Positions 34,148 through 44,401 of a stretch of DNA of 64,000 nucleotides are shown here, in pieces. The notes beneath the pieces are model-generated. The model was not told where the DNA came from, searched no databases, and was given only the letters and a program-made list of their open reading frames with translations. Numbering within the stretch: the stretch's first letter is position 1; each line of letters starts with the position of its first letter. Origin of the DNA: Microcoleus sp. FACHB-68 (lineage in GTDB: Bacteria; Cyanobacteriota; Cyanobacteriia; Cyanobacteriales; Oscillatoriaceae); contig NZ_JACJOT010000001.1 of assembly GCF_014695715.1 (NCBI RefSeq), positions 186,001-250,000 of the forward strand, in the 5' to 3' direction. A program made the position numbers and the translations under genes.

Positions 34148-34316
34148 GCTAATTCCCGACATTGCGGGCAAAGCATAAATCTAAGGCATAATTTTTATGA
34201 GTGATCATAATTTTAAAAAGATAAACAGCCGGCAACGTTTAAGTGTGGCTGATTGACTGTTATTTTAAATTTGTTGCTTTCCCAGTCTCTCAGCCATTTA
34301 ATGTGCCGGCTTTAGA

Positions 34317-34514
34317 TTAACAGTCACGATAGAAGACTCGATCTCTCGAACCGTGAAGATAGCCGGCTTTGTAGTCTACATTATCCGATTGCTGGGATTG
34401 GTGAGTGTAGCCATCTCGATAGCCTAGCTGGAATTCTGGCAAGTGAATGTTGAGGTTCATCAACTCTAAAGAAACAAGGGTTTCGCGTTTGTGTTCGTTG
34501 CTTTTCGGTTGCAT
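34317..34514 (-). CDS. Small hypothetical protein
   Basis: From the ATG at 34514 (MQPKSNEHKRETLVSLELMN) the product is 65 aa; a GTG 14 codons earlier would give 79. The C-terminal half is regular: FQLGYRDGYTHQ, then DNVDYKAGYLHGSRDR, two copies of a GYxxG(Y/S)-type motif spaced by about 20 residues. The aromatic-Gly repeats suggest a real small protein rather than chance. Function unknown. It has no close partner; the 400 bp before the next gene are featureless. Confidence 0.5.
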   Translation of the reverse strand: MQPKSNEHKRETLVSLELMNLNIHLPEFQLGYRDGYTHQSQQSDNVDYKAGYLHGSRDRVFYRDC

Positions 34515-34556
34515 AGAAGATGCCCTGAAATTCATTTTAGAACTGATAGATTTCAC

Positions 34557-34949
34557 CTAACTCGCTTCGGGTAGCCGGGAATAAGAGTGAATCTGATGAT
34601 GAACCCGGCTGAACAAGCAAGCCAAGCTCAAGAAAAAACCAGATTGGCTAATTTAATTTAGTTTATAAAACCATATTCTTTAGGCATTGCACCACTAGCG
34701 CAAGTAGAGAAGTGATTAACCGCTCAATATATCGCAAGTAGTAGATCCCTTGACCTCTCTCATAAAACGATTATGCCGAAAATAGTATCATCGCCGGCCC
34801 GTTTCAGTAACCAAACAAGCCGGAGATTTTATCCTTTCTAAAAAGAGAAAAATGGCAGCAGGAGGAAAGTATCGCTCAAGTTGTCGAAAGCGCGTTATTT
34901 AAAAACAACTAAACCCGCAGAAAAAAATCTCGTTTTTAACATTTAAGGC
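34557..34949. other. Spacer without a gene
   Basis: About 390 bp between a small hypothetical gene and the next minus-strand gene. Composition is mixed; no frame is convincing, and I see no repeat or strong hairpin. Confidence 0.5.
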
Positions 34950-35936
34950 TTAACGCTTGCCGGTTTTGGCATTTTTTCCTGTGGTTTTTCCGGAAGTTTG
35001 GTCGCTTTTGGGAGGGTTGGTGCCGGTTTTACCCGGCTTTCCAGAGGTTTTCTGTGCGCCGGTTATAGAAGTCGAACGACGCCCTGTTGAGAGGGAAGTT
35101 TGCGGCCCTGTGGTTGGCATTTGCTCATCATCTGATTGATCAGAGGTAGCGCTTGGAGTTGTGCGCCGTTGGGTGCGGAAGGTGACGTTTACGCCTTCAT
35201 TCGATTGTTCTAGCACCAGCAGAGGCGTGGGTTTTGCCTTTTGATCCCAGTGGATATAAGCAACCCGACCTTGAATCGTTGGCTGCCAAGTATCATGATC
35301 CTCGGATGTGCTGAGGTAGGTTTCAATACAGTCAATAATTTGACCAATGGTTACCGAGGTCGGTTGGGTGGGTAATTTTGTTAATTTAATTTCAATGCGG
35401 AACAGAACGCGCTTGGTGATTTTTGCGCCTTCGCCAACTTCATATTCCACATCAAACAATTCATCAACTTGACGTCCCATGCCGCGTACTTCCTGAGTGG
35501 GACGCAAGGCTAAAGAAATTTTATCTTTAACCTTCATTTTAATTTGATTAACAATGGCAAAGTGGAACGTTTCATCTGCCATCCGCATTCTGAGATAATC
35601 TAAGTTAAACTCACGTGAGTGAACCAAGTCTGGATTTTTTTCCATTTTTGTGAGCGTTGCGAGAGCCAGCTTGTATTTCTTTTGCATCTCTCGATTTTTA
35701 AAATCTTCCATCCTGAGCTTTTTGTTCAGGTTGCCGATTTGCAGCTTAGTAAAGACTGCTAAAGCCAGCAGCAGTAACAAAAGTCCTCCAGACGCTCCCA
35801 TCCACATTTGGTCGGCAGATTGTTTTTCCACCTTAGCCGGCGGTTTAACAGAGGCAGATTGTTTTTGCACCTTAGCCGGCGGCTTAACAGGGGCTTGCGC
35901 TAATAAGGGATCGACAAGGATGATTGAGACTGACAT
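34950..35936 (-). CDS. Conserved membrane-anchored protein with basic low-complexity tail
   Basis: The 328-aa protein starts with a short Pro/Lys-rich segment holding a duplicated SVKPPAKV(Q/E)KQSA, then one membrane span (about 48-65, SGGLLLLLLALAVFTKL). A coiled-coil-like stretch (66-100) and a soluble domain (about 105-240; MADETFHFAIVNQIKMKVKDKI, VTIGQIIDCIETYL, WQPTIQGRVAYIHWDQKAKPTPLLVLEQ) follow. The last 80 residues are Thr/Ser/Gly/Lys-rich and strongly basic. It appears to be a conserved cyanobacterial protein of unknown function. I cannot name the domain. Confidence 0.75.
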   Translation of the reverse strand: MSVSIILVDPLLAQAPVKPPAKVQKQSASVKPPAKVEKQSADQMWMGASGGLLLLLLALAVFTKLQIGNLNKKLRMEDFKNREMQKKYKLALATLTKMEKNPDLVHSREFNLDYLRMRMADETFHFAIVNQIKMKVKDKISLALRPTQEVRGMGRQVDELFDVEYEVGEGAKITKRVLFRIEIKLTKLPTQPTSVTIGQIIDCIETYLSTSEDHDTWQPTIQGRVAYIHWDQKAKPTPLLVLEQSNEGVNVTFRTQRRTTPSATSDQSDDEQMPTTGPQTSLSTGRRSTSITGAQKTSGKPGKTGTNPPKSDQTSGKTTGKNAKTGKR

Positions 35937-36033
35937 AAGCGTTCACCGTTAATATTTAAGGGTTATTTTTATCTAGAATCGATTGGGAAACCGATAGCTT
36001 TGCCACATTAGAACTAGCTTACATAGCACTATC

Positions 36034-37719
36034 CTAATTCAGCCACCGTGAGCGGTAGTTACGAGCGTCAATATGACTAAGGTAGGGGAAACGGGAATAC
36101 CGGCCTAACCCTCCCGGCCACCAAGGGTCTAGAAACCAGTAAAGTTGATTGCCGGTGAGACCTTCGCAATAAAAATCAATGGCATCGCCAACGATATGCC
36201 GGCTGTTAGAAACCCCACCCACACGGCGATTAATTTCCGCAGGACGATACCAGCTGGTAATCCGCAAAGGCCGGCCAATGCGATCCCGCGCCCGCTGAGC
36301 GAGTTTGGCGATGCGGATCATGGCATCTACTGTAGCTTGGTCGGGAGGCATTCGCGTGCCGCCGTGGGTGGCTTCTGCCCAGGTAAAGTAACCATCTGGG
36401 ATAATCGGGGCATACATTTGAATGTTTTTGGGCGTCCACCGTTCAGGAGGCTTAGGCACAATGACTAAGGGCGTGGGTGCGGCTTCCAGGCTGCCGCGAC
36501 GTGCCAAATTCATTTGTTTTAAGTCATCAAATAATGATGTAATCGCTCCAGTTTTGGTACTCGTCTGCCGCCAGCGTTGAACGAGGACAATCAAGGCTTC
36601 TCGCTGGTGATCGGCTTCCTTATACTCAATCGGCAGCCGGCGGGCAAATGCCAGCAATTCTCGATCCAGTTGGGCGGCGGCTTTCACCAAAACTGCCGGA
36701 TCACTTTTACCGGCTTCTAAATTTTCCGCCTTAATTCCCAAACTCACCAGTGCTGCGGTGCGCGAATCGAGTTGTCGCCAAATACGGACGGCTTCGGTAA
36801 CGGCGTTGCGTTGATGGGCTTGACCTCGATAATACTGGGGAATACGCCCGGCAAAGGCAATTAAGGCGGGATCGAGGATTTTGAGGAAAGGTTCGGGGGA
36901 GGTATTTTTTTTCAGGGAAACAATGGCTTCTTCGCGGGAATCGAGTTGACGCCACACTTGAACCAGTCGCAGCAGTGCTTCTCGCTGATGGGGGTAGCCG
37001 GTGTAATTGGGAGAGAGTTGTTCGACAAATTGTAGCAATGGCCGGTCTAAATAGGACTCATCGGAGTTTTCAGCGTAGGTATCAGTCGGGTTTGGGAGAT
37101 TAAGAGAGGCAATCACTTCAGGAAGCTTGGCAATAACGGCTTCGCGCGTGTCCAACCGGCTCCAGATCCGGGCTGTTTCCAGCAAAGCATCGCGCTGAGC
37201 CGGCAAGCCGTTGTAATATCGGGAAAGTTCACTCACCAACGTCAGCAGCGCTTGATCTAAATAAGCTTGATTTTCCGGGAAGTCTTCAGTCTCACAATCT
37301 ATTTTGAAATCTTCCAGATAAGCTTGCAACAATTTTTGTTTGTCACAGGCTTCTAACCGCGCAGCGGTAGAATCGGTGGCGGGGGCTGCGTAGCCGGCGG
37401 CAAGGGTTTGAATAAAGCGATCTGTGTAGCGACCTTTTTCAGCGTGCCACAAGTCTGAGGCTGCCCACCCCTGGGTAACTAAACTTTCACTCAGACTGCG
37501 GATCGTATTGGCGGCATAGTAAATTTGTTCACCTAGGGTTCTGACTTGTTCCAGCGCAATCCGATTAGCCGGCGAGACACCTAAGCCGGTTTCGTCATCC
37601 GCCAGGGTGGGTTGGTTGTGCGCTGCGTAAAGTGCTGCCAAGATCGGCTTGTGGATGCCGGCCCTTGCAGCTTCTTGGAGATACAGATAATTGCGCTGAT
37701 CTGGTGAAAGTTGAGCCAT
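36034..37719 (-). CDS. M15-type peptidase domain protein with four internal repeats
   Basis: I take the ATG at 37719; the longest frame starts two codons earlier with TTG. The C-terminal domain (about residues 425-563, numbered from the TTG) is a peptidase M15-like zinc domain: ITSWYRPAEINRRVGGVSNSRHIVGDAIDF with H510, D517 in HxxGxxxD, and H551 in LSHIDAR. This suggests a D,D- or L,D-carboxypeptidase acting on peptidoglycan. Before it lie four related repeats of about 46 residues (156-201, 226-271, 285-329, 353-398) of the form LDxxLLxFxxxLxxxYxGxxHQRxALxxxVxxWRQLDSRxxAI. No signal peptide is evident, which is odd for a wall enzyme. Confidence 0.85.
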   Translation of the reverse strand: MAQLSPDQRNYLYLQEAARAGIHKPILAALYAAHNQPTLADDETGLGVSPANRIALEQVRTLGEQIYYAANTIRSLSESLVTQGWAASDLWHAEKGRYTDRFIQTLAAGYAAPATDSTAARLEACDKQKLLQAYLEDFKIDCETEDFPENQAYLDQALLTLVSELSRYYNGLPAQRDALLETARIWSRLDTREAVIAKLPEVIASLNLPNPTDTYAENSDESYLDRPLLQFVEQLSPNYTGYPHQREALLRLVQVWRQLDSREEAIVSLKKNTSPEPFLKILDPALIAFAGRIPQYYRGQAHQRNAVTEAVRIWRQLDSRTAALVSLGIKAENLEAGKSDPAVLVKAAAQLDRELLAFARRLPIEYKEADHQREALIVLVQRWRQTSTKTGAITSLFDDLKQMNLARRGSLEAAPTPLVIVPKPPERWTPKNIQMYAPIIPDGYFTWAEATHGGTRMPPDQATVDAMIRIAKLAQRARDRIGRPLRITSWYRPAEINRRVGGVSNSRHIVGDAIDFYCEGLTGNQLYWFLDPWWPGGLGRYSRFPYLSHIDARNYRSRWLN

Positions 37720-37748
37720 AAACAAGCGTGCGATGAGCGAGGATAGCC

Positions 37749-38522
37749 ATGCCTTTTGTCACTTTATCTCAGGCTGTAGCTGCTGGTTTGTTTAAAAATA
37801 TTCGTTTTGTTGCAACTGATATGGATGGCACGCTGACTTGGCGGGGTAAGTTTACCCCAAAGTTGCTACAAGCGTTAGAGAATTTAGCGGCTGCCGGCAT
37901 TCCTGTATTAATTGTTACGGGACGTTCTGCGGGTTGGGTGAGTGGGTTGAGTAGCTTGATGCCGGTTGCCGGTGCGATTGCGGAAAATGGTGGGTTATTT
38001 TATCGCGCCGGCTGTGATGTGCCGGTGGCTTTAACCCTGATTCCCGATCTTGCCGAACACCGGCACAGGTTGGCTCAGGTGTTTAACTCACTTAAGCTTA
38101 GGTTTCCCAGAATTCAGGAGTCAGTTGACAATCGCTTCCGGATTACCGATTGGACGTTTGATGTGGCAGGATTAACGCCGGCAGATTTACAGCAGATTGC
38201 GGGGTTATGCCGGCAGATGGGTTGGGGTTTTACCTATAGTTCTGTGCAGTGCCACATTAAGCCCCTGGAACAAGATAAGGCGGCGGCTGTGCTGCAAGTG
38301 TTGCAAAATGACTTTCCCCAATATCTGCCGGCGCAAGTGGTGACGGTGGGCGACAGTCCGAATGATGCGAGTTTATTCGATTGCGCGACGTTTCCCCATT
38401 CTGTGGGTGTAGCGAATGTATTGGAGTATGTCTCGCAGCTCACCTATCTGCCGGCTTATATTACTGCCGGCGTAGAAGCCGAGGGTTTTTGTGAGTTAGC
38501 GCATTTTTTGTTAAGCAATTAA
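37749..38522 (+). CDS. HAD-family (Cof-type) phosphatase
   Basis: The 257-aa protein has HAD motif I in FVATDMDGTLTWRG (nucleophile Asp and following Asp), motif II VLIVTGRSAG, the Lys of motif III in the KPLEQDKAAAVLQVL region, and motif IV VVTVGDSPNDASLF. The cap lies between motifs II and III, as in class IIB enzymes acting on sugar phosphates. The 24-bp gap to the divergent peptidase gene means their promoters overlap. Substrate unknown. Confidence 0.9.
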   Translation: MPFVTLSQAVAAGLFKNIRFVATDMDGTLTWRGKFTPKLLQALENLAAAGIPVLIVTGRSAGWVSGLSSLMPVAGAIAENGGLFYRAGCDVPVALTLIPDLAEHRHRLAQVFNSLKLRFPRIQESVDNRFRITDWTFDVAGLTPADLQQIAGLCRQMGWGFTYSSVQCHIKPLEQDKAAAVLQVLQNDFPQYLPAQVVTVGDSPNDASLFDCATFPHSVGVANVLEYVSQLTYLPAYITAGVEAEGFCELAHFLLSN

Positions 38523-39178
38523 GTCCTTAACTTCTTTCACAAATCGCACGGTTACTCAAGATCATTTTACCGTAAAAAGGTTTCAATCCTTCCTATTTTT
38601 TACTGATCTTTACTAATTTTCCTTGTTTGGGGCTGGCTTCTGTGGCGGATATCGCAGGGATCAGGGATTAAAACAGAGTCGGGGATCGAAACGTTATCAA
38701 CTTTAACTTTAGTTCAGTCTTAAATCTACCTAAGGGTCAAGGCTGAACACTTAACAAATTGAATATAGTAGAAGTAATCCAAACGCAAGGCATACAAGCA
38801 CTCCTCGCAGTTTTTACGGCCTAGAGCGCTCTTGATGCTTAACGAATGGATTTGAGGTAATTCTTTAAAAAGGGTGCAGACGGTGGAGTCGAGAATACGC
38901 CACCGGCTACTGTAGAGACAACTTCTTGCAAGCGCCGGAAAAACTCAGAATCCGAAGTGAAGAAAGCTTGGTTTGCGGCTAAAAGATTGGGTGAAACTAA
39001 ACCATCTGAATATAAAAAGAGCGCGATCACTAAGAAAGTTGATTTAAATCACTAGCCCTTCCTGACTTCGCTCACTCAGCCCGCCCAGTTTTATCACAAG
39101 TTACCTGAGACTTCGATTACATTGTACTTACTAGCATTGCCTCATAGTAAATTTATCAAACACTGAGAGGTTCGGCAA
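38523..39178. other. Spacer with no supportable gene
   Basis: This 656-bp gap contains one minus-strand frame (38839-39030, 63 codons) without a ribosome site or family resemblance; it may be a decayed gene end. A lone GTTTCAATCC near 38580 is not a CRISPR repeat. The promoter for the exported pentapeptide gene is expected near 39100-39170. Confidence 0.45.
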
Positions 39179-39676
39179 ATGAAATCTAAAATTTTAAATG
39201 CCACAGCATTTTTATTCACACTATGTGTAGCAATGCCGGCGCAAGCGGAAAATCCTGCCCATGTCAAACAGTTGCGGGAAACAAATTTGTGTCAGCAGTG
39301 CGATCTGAGCGGGGCTAATTTAAAAGGTGCTCACTTAATTGGCGCAGATTTAAGAGGGGCAAATCTTAAGGGTGCAACGCTCGAATCGGCTAATTTAGAA
39401 GGTGCGGATTTAACCAACGCAAATTTAGAAGGCGCGAATTTCAGCAAGAGCTATTTAAATAGTGCGTCATTGAATCAAGCAAATCTCAGACAAGTTGACT
39501 TCTCGAAAGCCAACCTGTCATTTGCTAACCTGATCGGTGCGAACCTGATCAATGCCAATCTCGATAACGCCAACTTGCTCAGTGCCGATTTACGACAAGC
39601 TGATGTTGCCAGTCAAACACTGGAAACTGCCAATTTAGAAAGTGCGCGTCTGCCTGAGGGCGTCAACATTGAATAG
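39179..39676 (+). CDS. Exported pentapeptide-repeat protein
   Basis: The 165-aa protein has a signal peptide (MKSKILNATAFLFTLCVAMP, then AQA) and a mature chain that is almost all pentapeptide repeats. It begins with LRETNLCQQCDLSGANLKGA and runs to about residue 155 in A(N/D)LXX units. The paired Cys in NLCQQCDL are characteristic of a widespread cyanobacterial subgroup and may form a disulfide. The fold is a right-handed beta-helix of about seven coils, likely periplasmic or lumenal. Function not established. Confidence 0.88.
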   Translation: MKSKILNATAFLFTLCVAMPAQAENPAHVKQLRETNLCQQCDLSGANLKGAHLIGADLRGANLKGATLESANLEGADLTNANLEGANFSKSYLNSASLNQANLRQVDFSKANLSFANLIGANLINANLDNANLLSADLRQADVASQTLETANLESARLPEGVNIE

Positions 39677-39857
39677 AAACTCCACACAAATAAAGGCTGT
39701 TAGCGAGTGGAGTTGAGCGTCAGGCATAATCAAAAAACTGCTTTGCTTGACGGATGATAACTTCACTCCTTAGCGTGTCTTTGCTGTAGTAAGAGCAACT
39801 CATTGATTGCCGGCAGAAAATTTTATCTCCCTTCAATCGCGGTAATCTCCACAGACT

Positions 39858-42800
39858 TTACACCTTACATTGCAGGGTAAAATAAAACGTCGTGCCTTGC
39901 TCCACAACAGATTCAGCCCAGACAAAACCACCGTGGAGATGAATAACGCGCTGAACCGTTGCTAGTCCAATGCCGGTGCCTTCAAAATCAGCCATTGCAT
40001 GAAGCCGCTGGAAAGGGCCAAAAAGTTTATCTGCATAAGCCATATCAAAACCGGCACCATCGTCGCGCACAAAATACACCGATTGGCAGTGGTTCATTTC
40101 TTCGTTTTCATTGGCAATGGAGGCGGGAAGCGGAACGCAAGAAAGCGGACAAACCCCAAATTCGATGCGAGCGCGGGGGTGCTTGCTGGTAAACTTCCAA
40201 GCATTGCCCAGCAAGTTTTCTAACATCAGCCGCAGCAGTTGCGTATCCCCACTGGTCACTAAATCTTCTGCGATTTTAAACTTGACTAAACGTTTTGGTT
40301 GCGTTCTCTGTAGTTCTGCTGCCACATTCTGGGCAATCGTTGTTAAATTTACAGGTGAAAAATGAACTTCCCGACGCGTCACACGGGACAAGCTTAGTAA
40401 ATCATCGATTAGCTGGCCCATTCGTGCAGTGGCAGCACAGACGCGACTGAGGTAATCTTTGCCGGTGGCGTCTAGGGTTTCGCCATAGTCTTCTAAAAGC
40501 GCCTGACTGAAGCCGTTAATACTCCGCAGAGGTGCTCGCAAATCGTGAGAGACTGAGTAGCTAAAGGCTTCTAACTCTTGGTTGGTGGCTTGCAGTGCTC
40601 GCGTGCGTTCAATGACCCGATGTTCGAGTTCATCATTGAGCCGGCGAATTTCTGCTTCCGCTTGTTGACGCTCCGTAACGTCCACTCCAATGGCCCAAGC
40701 TGCCCATCCCGGAAGGGGGACGTGTTCAGAGACGTTTGACCACGTTACCGTCTTTACACTGCCATCTTTACAGGTAAATTTCCACTCCCAGTCTCGATAA
40801 TTGTTGCCTCGCTGTTGCCATTGGGCCATCATGACGGCGCGATAGGCGGGATCTGGACACAAGATTTCTAGCCATTGCGGGTTGCCAACGATCTCAGAAG
40901 CTGGGTAGCCGGTGACTCGTTCGCATTCGCGGTTCCAAACGGTAATATTCCCTGCTGTGTCAAAGGCATCCATCATCACCGGCATATTTTCCAGCACCGC
41001 ACTCAAGCGCCGCTCACTTTGCCGCAAGGCTGCTTCTGCTCGCACTCGGTGAGAAATATCGCTAAAAATCCCTAACAGTCCGGCGATTTGGCCGGTTTCA
41101 TCCTTAATGGCGTCAGCGCGAAGCAAAACCGGATGACGAGTGCCGGTGCGGCTGTGCATCTGCACCTCACCCCGCCAAGAATTACCTTTTCTGACGCTAT
41201 CAAATACTTGAATTGCCAGGGAGGGTTCAGCAAAAGCGACTGCCGGCCCTCCTGCTGCTTTTAGCTGTTCGCAACTGTATTCAAACAGCTCGGCAAAGGC
41301 TGGATTAAGGTAAACCGGCGTGTCGGCAATATCAAAGATTGCAATCGCATCGCCGGCACTTTCCACGGCTGCTCTGACGCGCAAAAGCGCTTGCTTTGTC
41401 TGTTTGCGCTCGGTGATGTCACGGCAGGTGTAGAGTACGGTTCCTTGTTTAATGGAAACGCGCTTGACACTGACAAGCATAAAATGGGAATTGCCGAACT
41501 TATCTTTAATCTTGCGCTCGATATTGCGGATTTCTCCTAAGCTATCAAGCTGATTGATATCGAACAAATTCTTGCCCAACAGCTTAGCAACGTTGCCTAA
41601 CGCATAAGCTTCGGACACAGAATAGTTGAATGTGTGAGCAATACTGGAACCCACATAGATCAACGTGCCGGCGTCATCGGTGATGAAGATGGCATCGGAA
41701 ATGTTGCTAAGTGTGATGCGATGAAGTTCTTCTGACTCTTGCAGCGCTGCTTGGGTATGCTTGCTCTCGGTAATGTCGCGCACCATTGACAGAATTTCAT
41801 CATATCCGCTCACGACACTTCGTGCTTCGTAATGCCGCATCAGGCCATTTTGCATGAGCTGGTATTCCAAGATATCTGTCTCGCCGGTTTGCAGAACTCG
41901 CTCGATGCTATGGGTAATTTGTTCTGCGAGTTGAGCCGGCAACACTTGCGATAGTTTTTTGCCCAAAAACGCCTGGGGAGGGGCTAACATCTCGAAGTCT
42001 TGCGCTGGGATGAAGTCGATATAAGTGCCATCTTTGGTCGTGCGGAACATGGCATCCGGGATGGCGGTGAGAATGGCTCGATTCACTGCTTCACTTTTGC
42101 GAAGCGCTTCCTCGGTTTGCCGGTGTTCAATTTGCGTTCGCAGCGACACGATGCCATAGGCTAAGTCTCTGGCAAGTTCTGTTAGCAGTTGTAACTCTTC
42201 ATCATCGAAGGCATCGGCTCGATCTGCGTAAATGTTGAGTGATCCCAACGTGCGCTCACCGGCAATCAATGGCAGCGAAATGAGTGCGCTATCGTTGCGA
42301 TCATGCCCTTCCCAGTTCCAGGCAGTGTCATCAAGGCTGTTTGGGTTATTTTTGACAATCACAGGTTGGCCGGTGGAGATGGCCGAACTGCTTGGCTTGT
42401 CTGAAGCCGGCGAGAGTTTTTCTTTCTCACTTACCCAAGCCGAAGTATAACCGCCCACTTCTACGATCAGCCGGCAGATATCGTCCAGTAACTCGGTTTC
42501 CTCGGTGGCGCGAACGACTGCCTGGTTGCAGGCGCTTAAGACTCTCAGTGTGCGGTTAACTTGGTGCAGTTCTGTTTCTGCCTGCTTTCGCGCCCAGTCG
42601 CAGGCTATCATCTCACTTGCAATTTGTAGCGCTCGCACATCTTCGGCTAACCATGTGCGACTTTTTTGGGTGTCATCAAATCCCATGAAGCCGATGAGTG
42701 TGCCGGTGGTGGAATAGATGGGAACTGCTAACAGGGAGCGGATATGTTGCGTTCGCAACATTTCTTGTTCGGCAGCCGCTTCTGCCGGCATGGTGAGGGT

Positions 42801-43871
42801 ATCTGGAATGATGATGATTTGCCGGCTCTTAAGTTGCCGCATCCACCAAGGAAACTCGGCAGTGTTGAGCGTGCGAAGCGGCTCAATTTGCCGTTGAGCT
42901 GTGGCAGCACGCCAGTCAAAGGTTCTGTCCATTCTGCTGCCGTCTTCGGAAATTTGATAGATGTGAGCGCGGGAGGCGCAGATGACTTCTCCCAGCAGCT
43001 GGAGAACTTGATTGAGTTCAACTTGAGGCGAGACGAACAATTTGGAAATCCGGGCGATCATTTCTTCAATGGCAAGCCGATGGCGCAGTTGTTCTTCGAC
43101 CTGCTTGACTTCCGTAATTTCCATGACAATGGTGCCAATGCCACTGAGTTCGCCTTCGCCGTCTTCGATGGAAAAGATAGAGGTTTGCCAGTGACGCTTT
43201 TGCTGGAGATCACTGAGGGATTCACTGGTGAGTTCACTTTTGATCAGGTTGGTATTGCTGGTGAGTATTTTGTTCAGCAGTGGCTCAACAGCCGGCGCGA
43301 GTTGGGGGGTGACTTGCCGGTAGGTTTTGCCCAGATGTTTGCCCACCGGCATCCCATTAAGCTGTGCCAAGGTTTGATTAATTTGAACGAAGCGCAGCTG
43401 TTTGTCTAAAATCGCTAAGCCGACAGGGGCAGCGGCAAAAAATGCGTTGAGGCGTTCTTGGACTCCGGATAATTGCCGCTTTAATCGTTTGTTGCCGGTG
43501 ATGTCGCTGGCGTTGGCGTAAAGAATTTGATTTTCATCTCTTATGACGCTCCAAGACAACCACAAATACAGGCCGGTTTTGTTGCGATAGCGATTTTCAA
43601 AGTGGCAAATGCTGCCGGTGCTACAGGTTTCTAACGCACTTAAGGTCGCTGCTATATCATCCGGATGTACGAACTCGATCCAAGGCTGTTCGCGCCAGTC
43701 TGCCCCTGTCCACCCTAAAATTCTTTCCCACGCCCAGTTGACTGTCTGGAAATACCCGTCCGCCCCAATCGTACAAAATACATCTGATGACAGGTTAAAA
43801 AAGGCTTTTAATTCCGATTCTGTCAAGGCTAGTTCGTTCATAATATTTTTACTGGGATCGGGTTTGTCCAT
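39858..43871 (-). CDS. Multi-sensor histidine kinase with six PAS and two GAF domains
   Basis: The 1337-aa protein reads, in order: PAS (about 15-130, SSDVFCTIGADGYFQTVNWA), PAS (135-260), GAF (270-425), GAF (440-580, IYADRADAFDDEELQLLTELA), PAS (595-715), PAS (720-840), PAS (845-965), PAS (970-1090), then the kinase. The kinase has H-box LEAFSYSVSHDLRAPLRSING, N-box LENLLGNAWKFTS and G-boxes VRDDGAGFDMAYADKLFGPFQ and GTGIGLATV, the type found in phytochrome-like kinases. There is no membrane span or receiver domain, and no chromophore Cys-His signature stands out in the GAF domains. The cognate regulator is not adjacent. Confidence 0.92.
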   Translation of the reverse strand: MDKPDPSKNIMNELALTESELKAFFNLSSDVFCTIGADGYFQTVNWAWERILGWTGADWREQPWIEFVHPDDIAATLSALETCSTGSICHFENRYRNKTGLYLWLSWSVIRDENQILYANASDITGNKRLKRQLSGVQERLNAFFAAAPVGLAILDKQLRFVQINQTLAQLNGMPVGKHLGKTYRQVTPQLAPAVEPLLNKILTSNTNLIKSELTSESLSDLQQKRHWQTSIFSIEDGEGELSGIGTIVMEITEVKQVEEQLRHRLAIEEMIARISKLFVSPQVELNQVLQLLGEVICASRAHIYQISEDGSRMDRTFDWRAATAQRQIEPLRTLNTAEFPWWMRQLKSRQIIIIPDTLTMPAEAAAEQEMLRTQHIRSLLAVPIYSTTGTLIGFMGFDDTQKSRTWLAEDVRALQIASEMIACDWARKQAETELHQVNRTLRVLSACNQAVVRATEETELLDDICRLIVEVGGYTSAWVSEKEKLSPASDKPSSSAISTGQPVIVKNNPNSLDDTAWNWEGHDRNDSALISLPLIAGERTLGSLNIYADRADAFDDEELQLLTELARDLAYGIVSLRTQIEHRQTEEALRKSEAVNRAILTAIPDAMFRTTKDGTYIDFIPAQDFEMLAPPQAFLGKKLSQVLPAQLAEQITHSIERVLQTGETDILEYQLMQNGLMRHYEARSVVSGYDEILSMVRDITESKHTQAALQESEELHRITLSNISDAIFITDDAGTLIYVGSSIAHTFNYSVSEAYALGNVAKLLGKNLFDINQLDSLGEIRNIERKIKDKFGNSHFMLVSVKRVSIKQGTVLYTCRDITERKQTKQALLRVRAAVESAGDAIAIFDIADTPVYLNPAFAELFEYSCEQLKAAGGPAVAFAEPSLAIQVFDSVRKGNSWRGEVQMHSRTGTRHPVLLRADAIKDETGQIAGLLGIFSDISHRVRAEAALRQSERRLSAVLENMPVMMDAFDTAGNITVWNRECERVTGYPASEIVGNPQWLEILCPDPAYRAVMMAQWQQRGNNYRDWEWKFTCKDGSVKTVTWSNVSEHVPLPGWAAWAIGVDVTERQQAEAEIRRLNDELEHRVIERTRALQATNQELEAFSYSVSHDLRAPLRSINGFSQALLEDYGETLDATGKDYLSRVCAATARMGQLIDDLLSLSRVTRREVHFSPVNLTTIAQNVAAELQRTQPKRLVKFKIAEDLVTSGDTQLLRLMLENLLGNAWKFTSKHPRARIEFGVCPLSCVPLPASIANENEEMNHCQSVYFVRDDGAGFDMAYADKLFGPFQRLHAMADFEGTGIGLATVQRVIHLHGGFVWAESVVEQGTTFYFTLQCKV

Positions 43872-44401
43872 TGGCGCATCTGAATTATTCGATTGCTTTT
43901 GATTTGCAGCCGCGAGGGCAATTCATCAAATGTCTGTTTTTGGGGTTGCCGGCAAGCCAGCTCACACAGGCATTCTTCTAGAGCCGGTCGCCATTATCAT
44001 TAACAAGACAGAAACGCGCAGAATATGTCTTTTTTCTGACAATGAGTTTAATTGCATTTAAGGATTTTTTATGTCTAGTAGGTGGCAATTTTGACTAAGC
44101 TTGTGCCAGTTTTGGAGTCTGGCTCGCTTACCGAATCTACTGGCATAAGCGTAAATACTTTTTAGAAAACTCGCTTATCAATCGCTTCAATAAAAGTTTA
44201 ATATTTCTATATAGAGAAAAAGGAATTTAAGACTTTCCTTAGGATTAATTTAAGATTCAGCAACCCAGTGCGAGATTTTGCAATCTGGGGCTACAGCAAG
44301 AGCGGTTCCGGGACTTTTGTGCTGTGGCGAGCTTGCGTGGATAAGCACCAGCGATTATCTTTATTTATTATGGAGTCGTTAACTTCTGCACTCCACACGA
44401 G
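43872..44401. other. Spacer upstream of the large kinase
   Basis: AT-rich spacer of about 530 bp holding the kinase promoter. No convincing gene, repeat or structured element is visible. Confidence 0.5.

Noticed and set aside
38575-38595. GTTTCAATCC resembling the start of a cyanobacterial CRISPR repeat
   Set aside because: It occurs once, with no second unit or spacer-like interval and no cas genes in the window.
38839-39030. 63-codon minus-strand frame
   Set aside because: No ribosome site or recognisable motif. It might be the end of a decayed gene, but nothing upstream supports that.
42744-43409. 221-codon plus-strand frame opposite the 1337-aa kinase
   Set aside because: It lies wholly inside conserved PAS/GAF coding sequence on the other strand and has no ribosome site.
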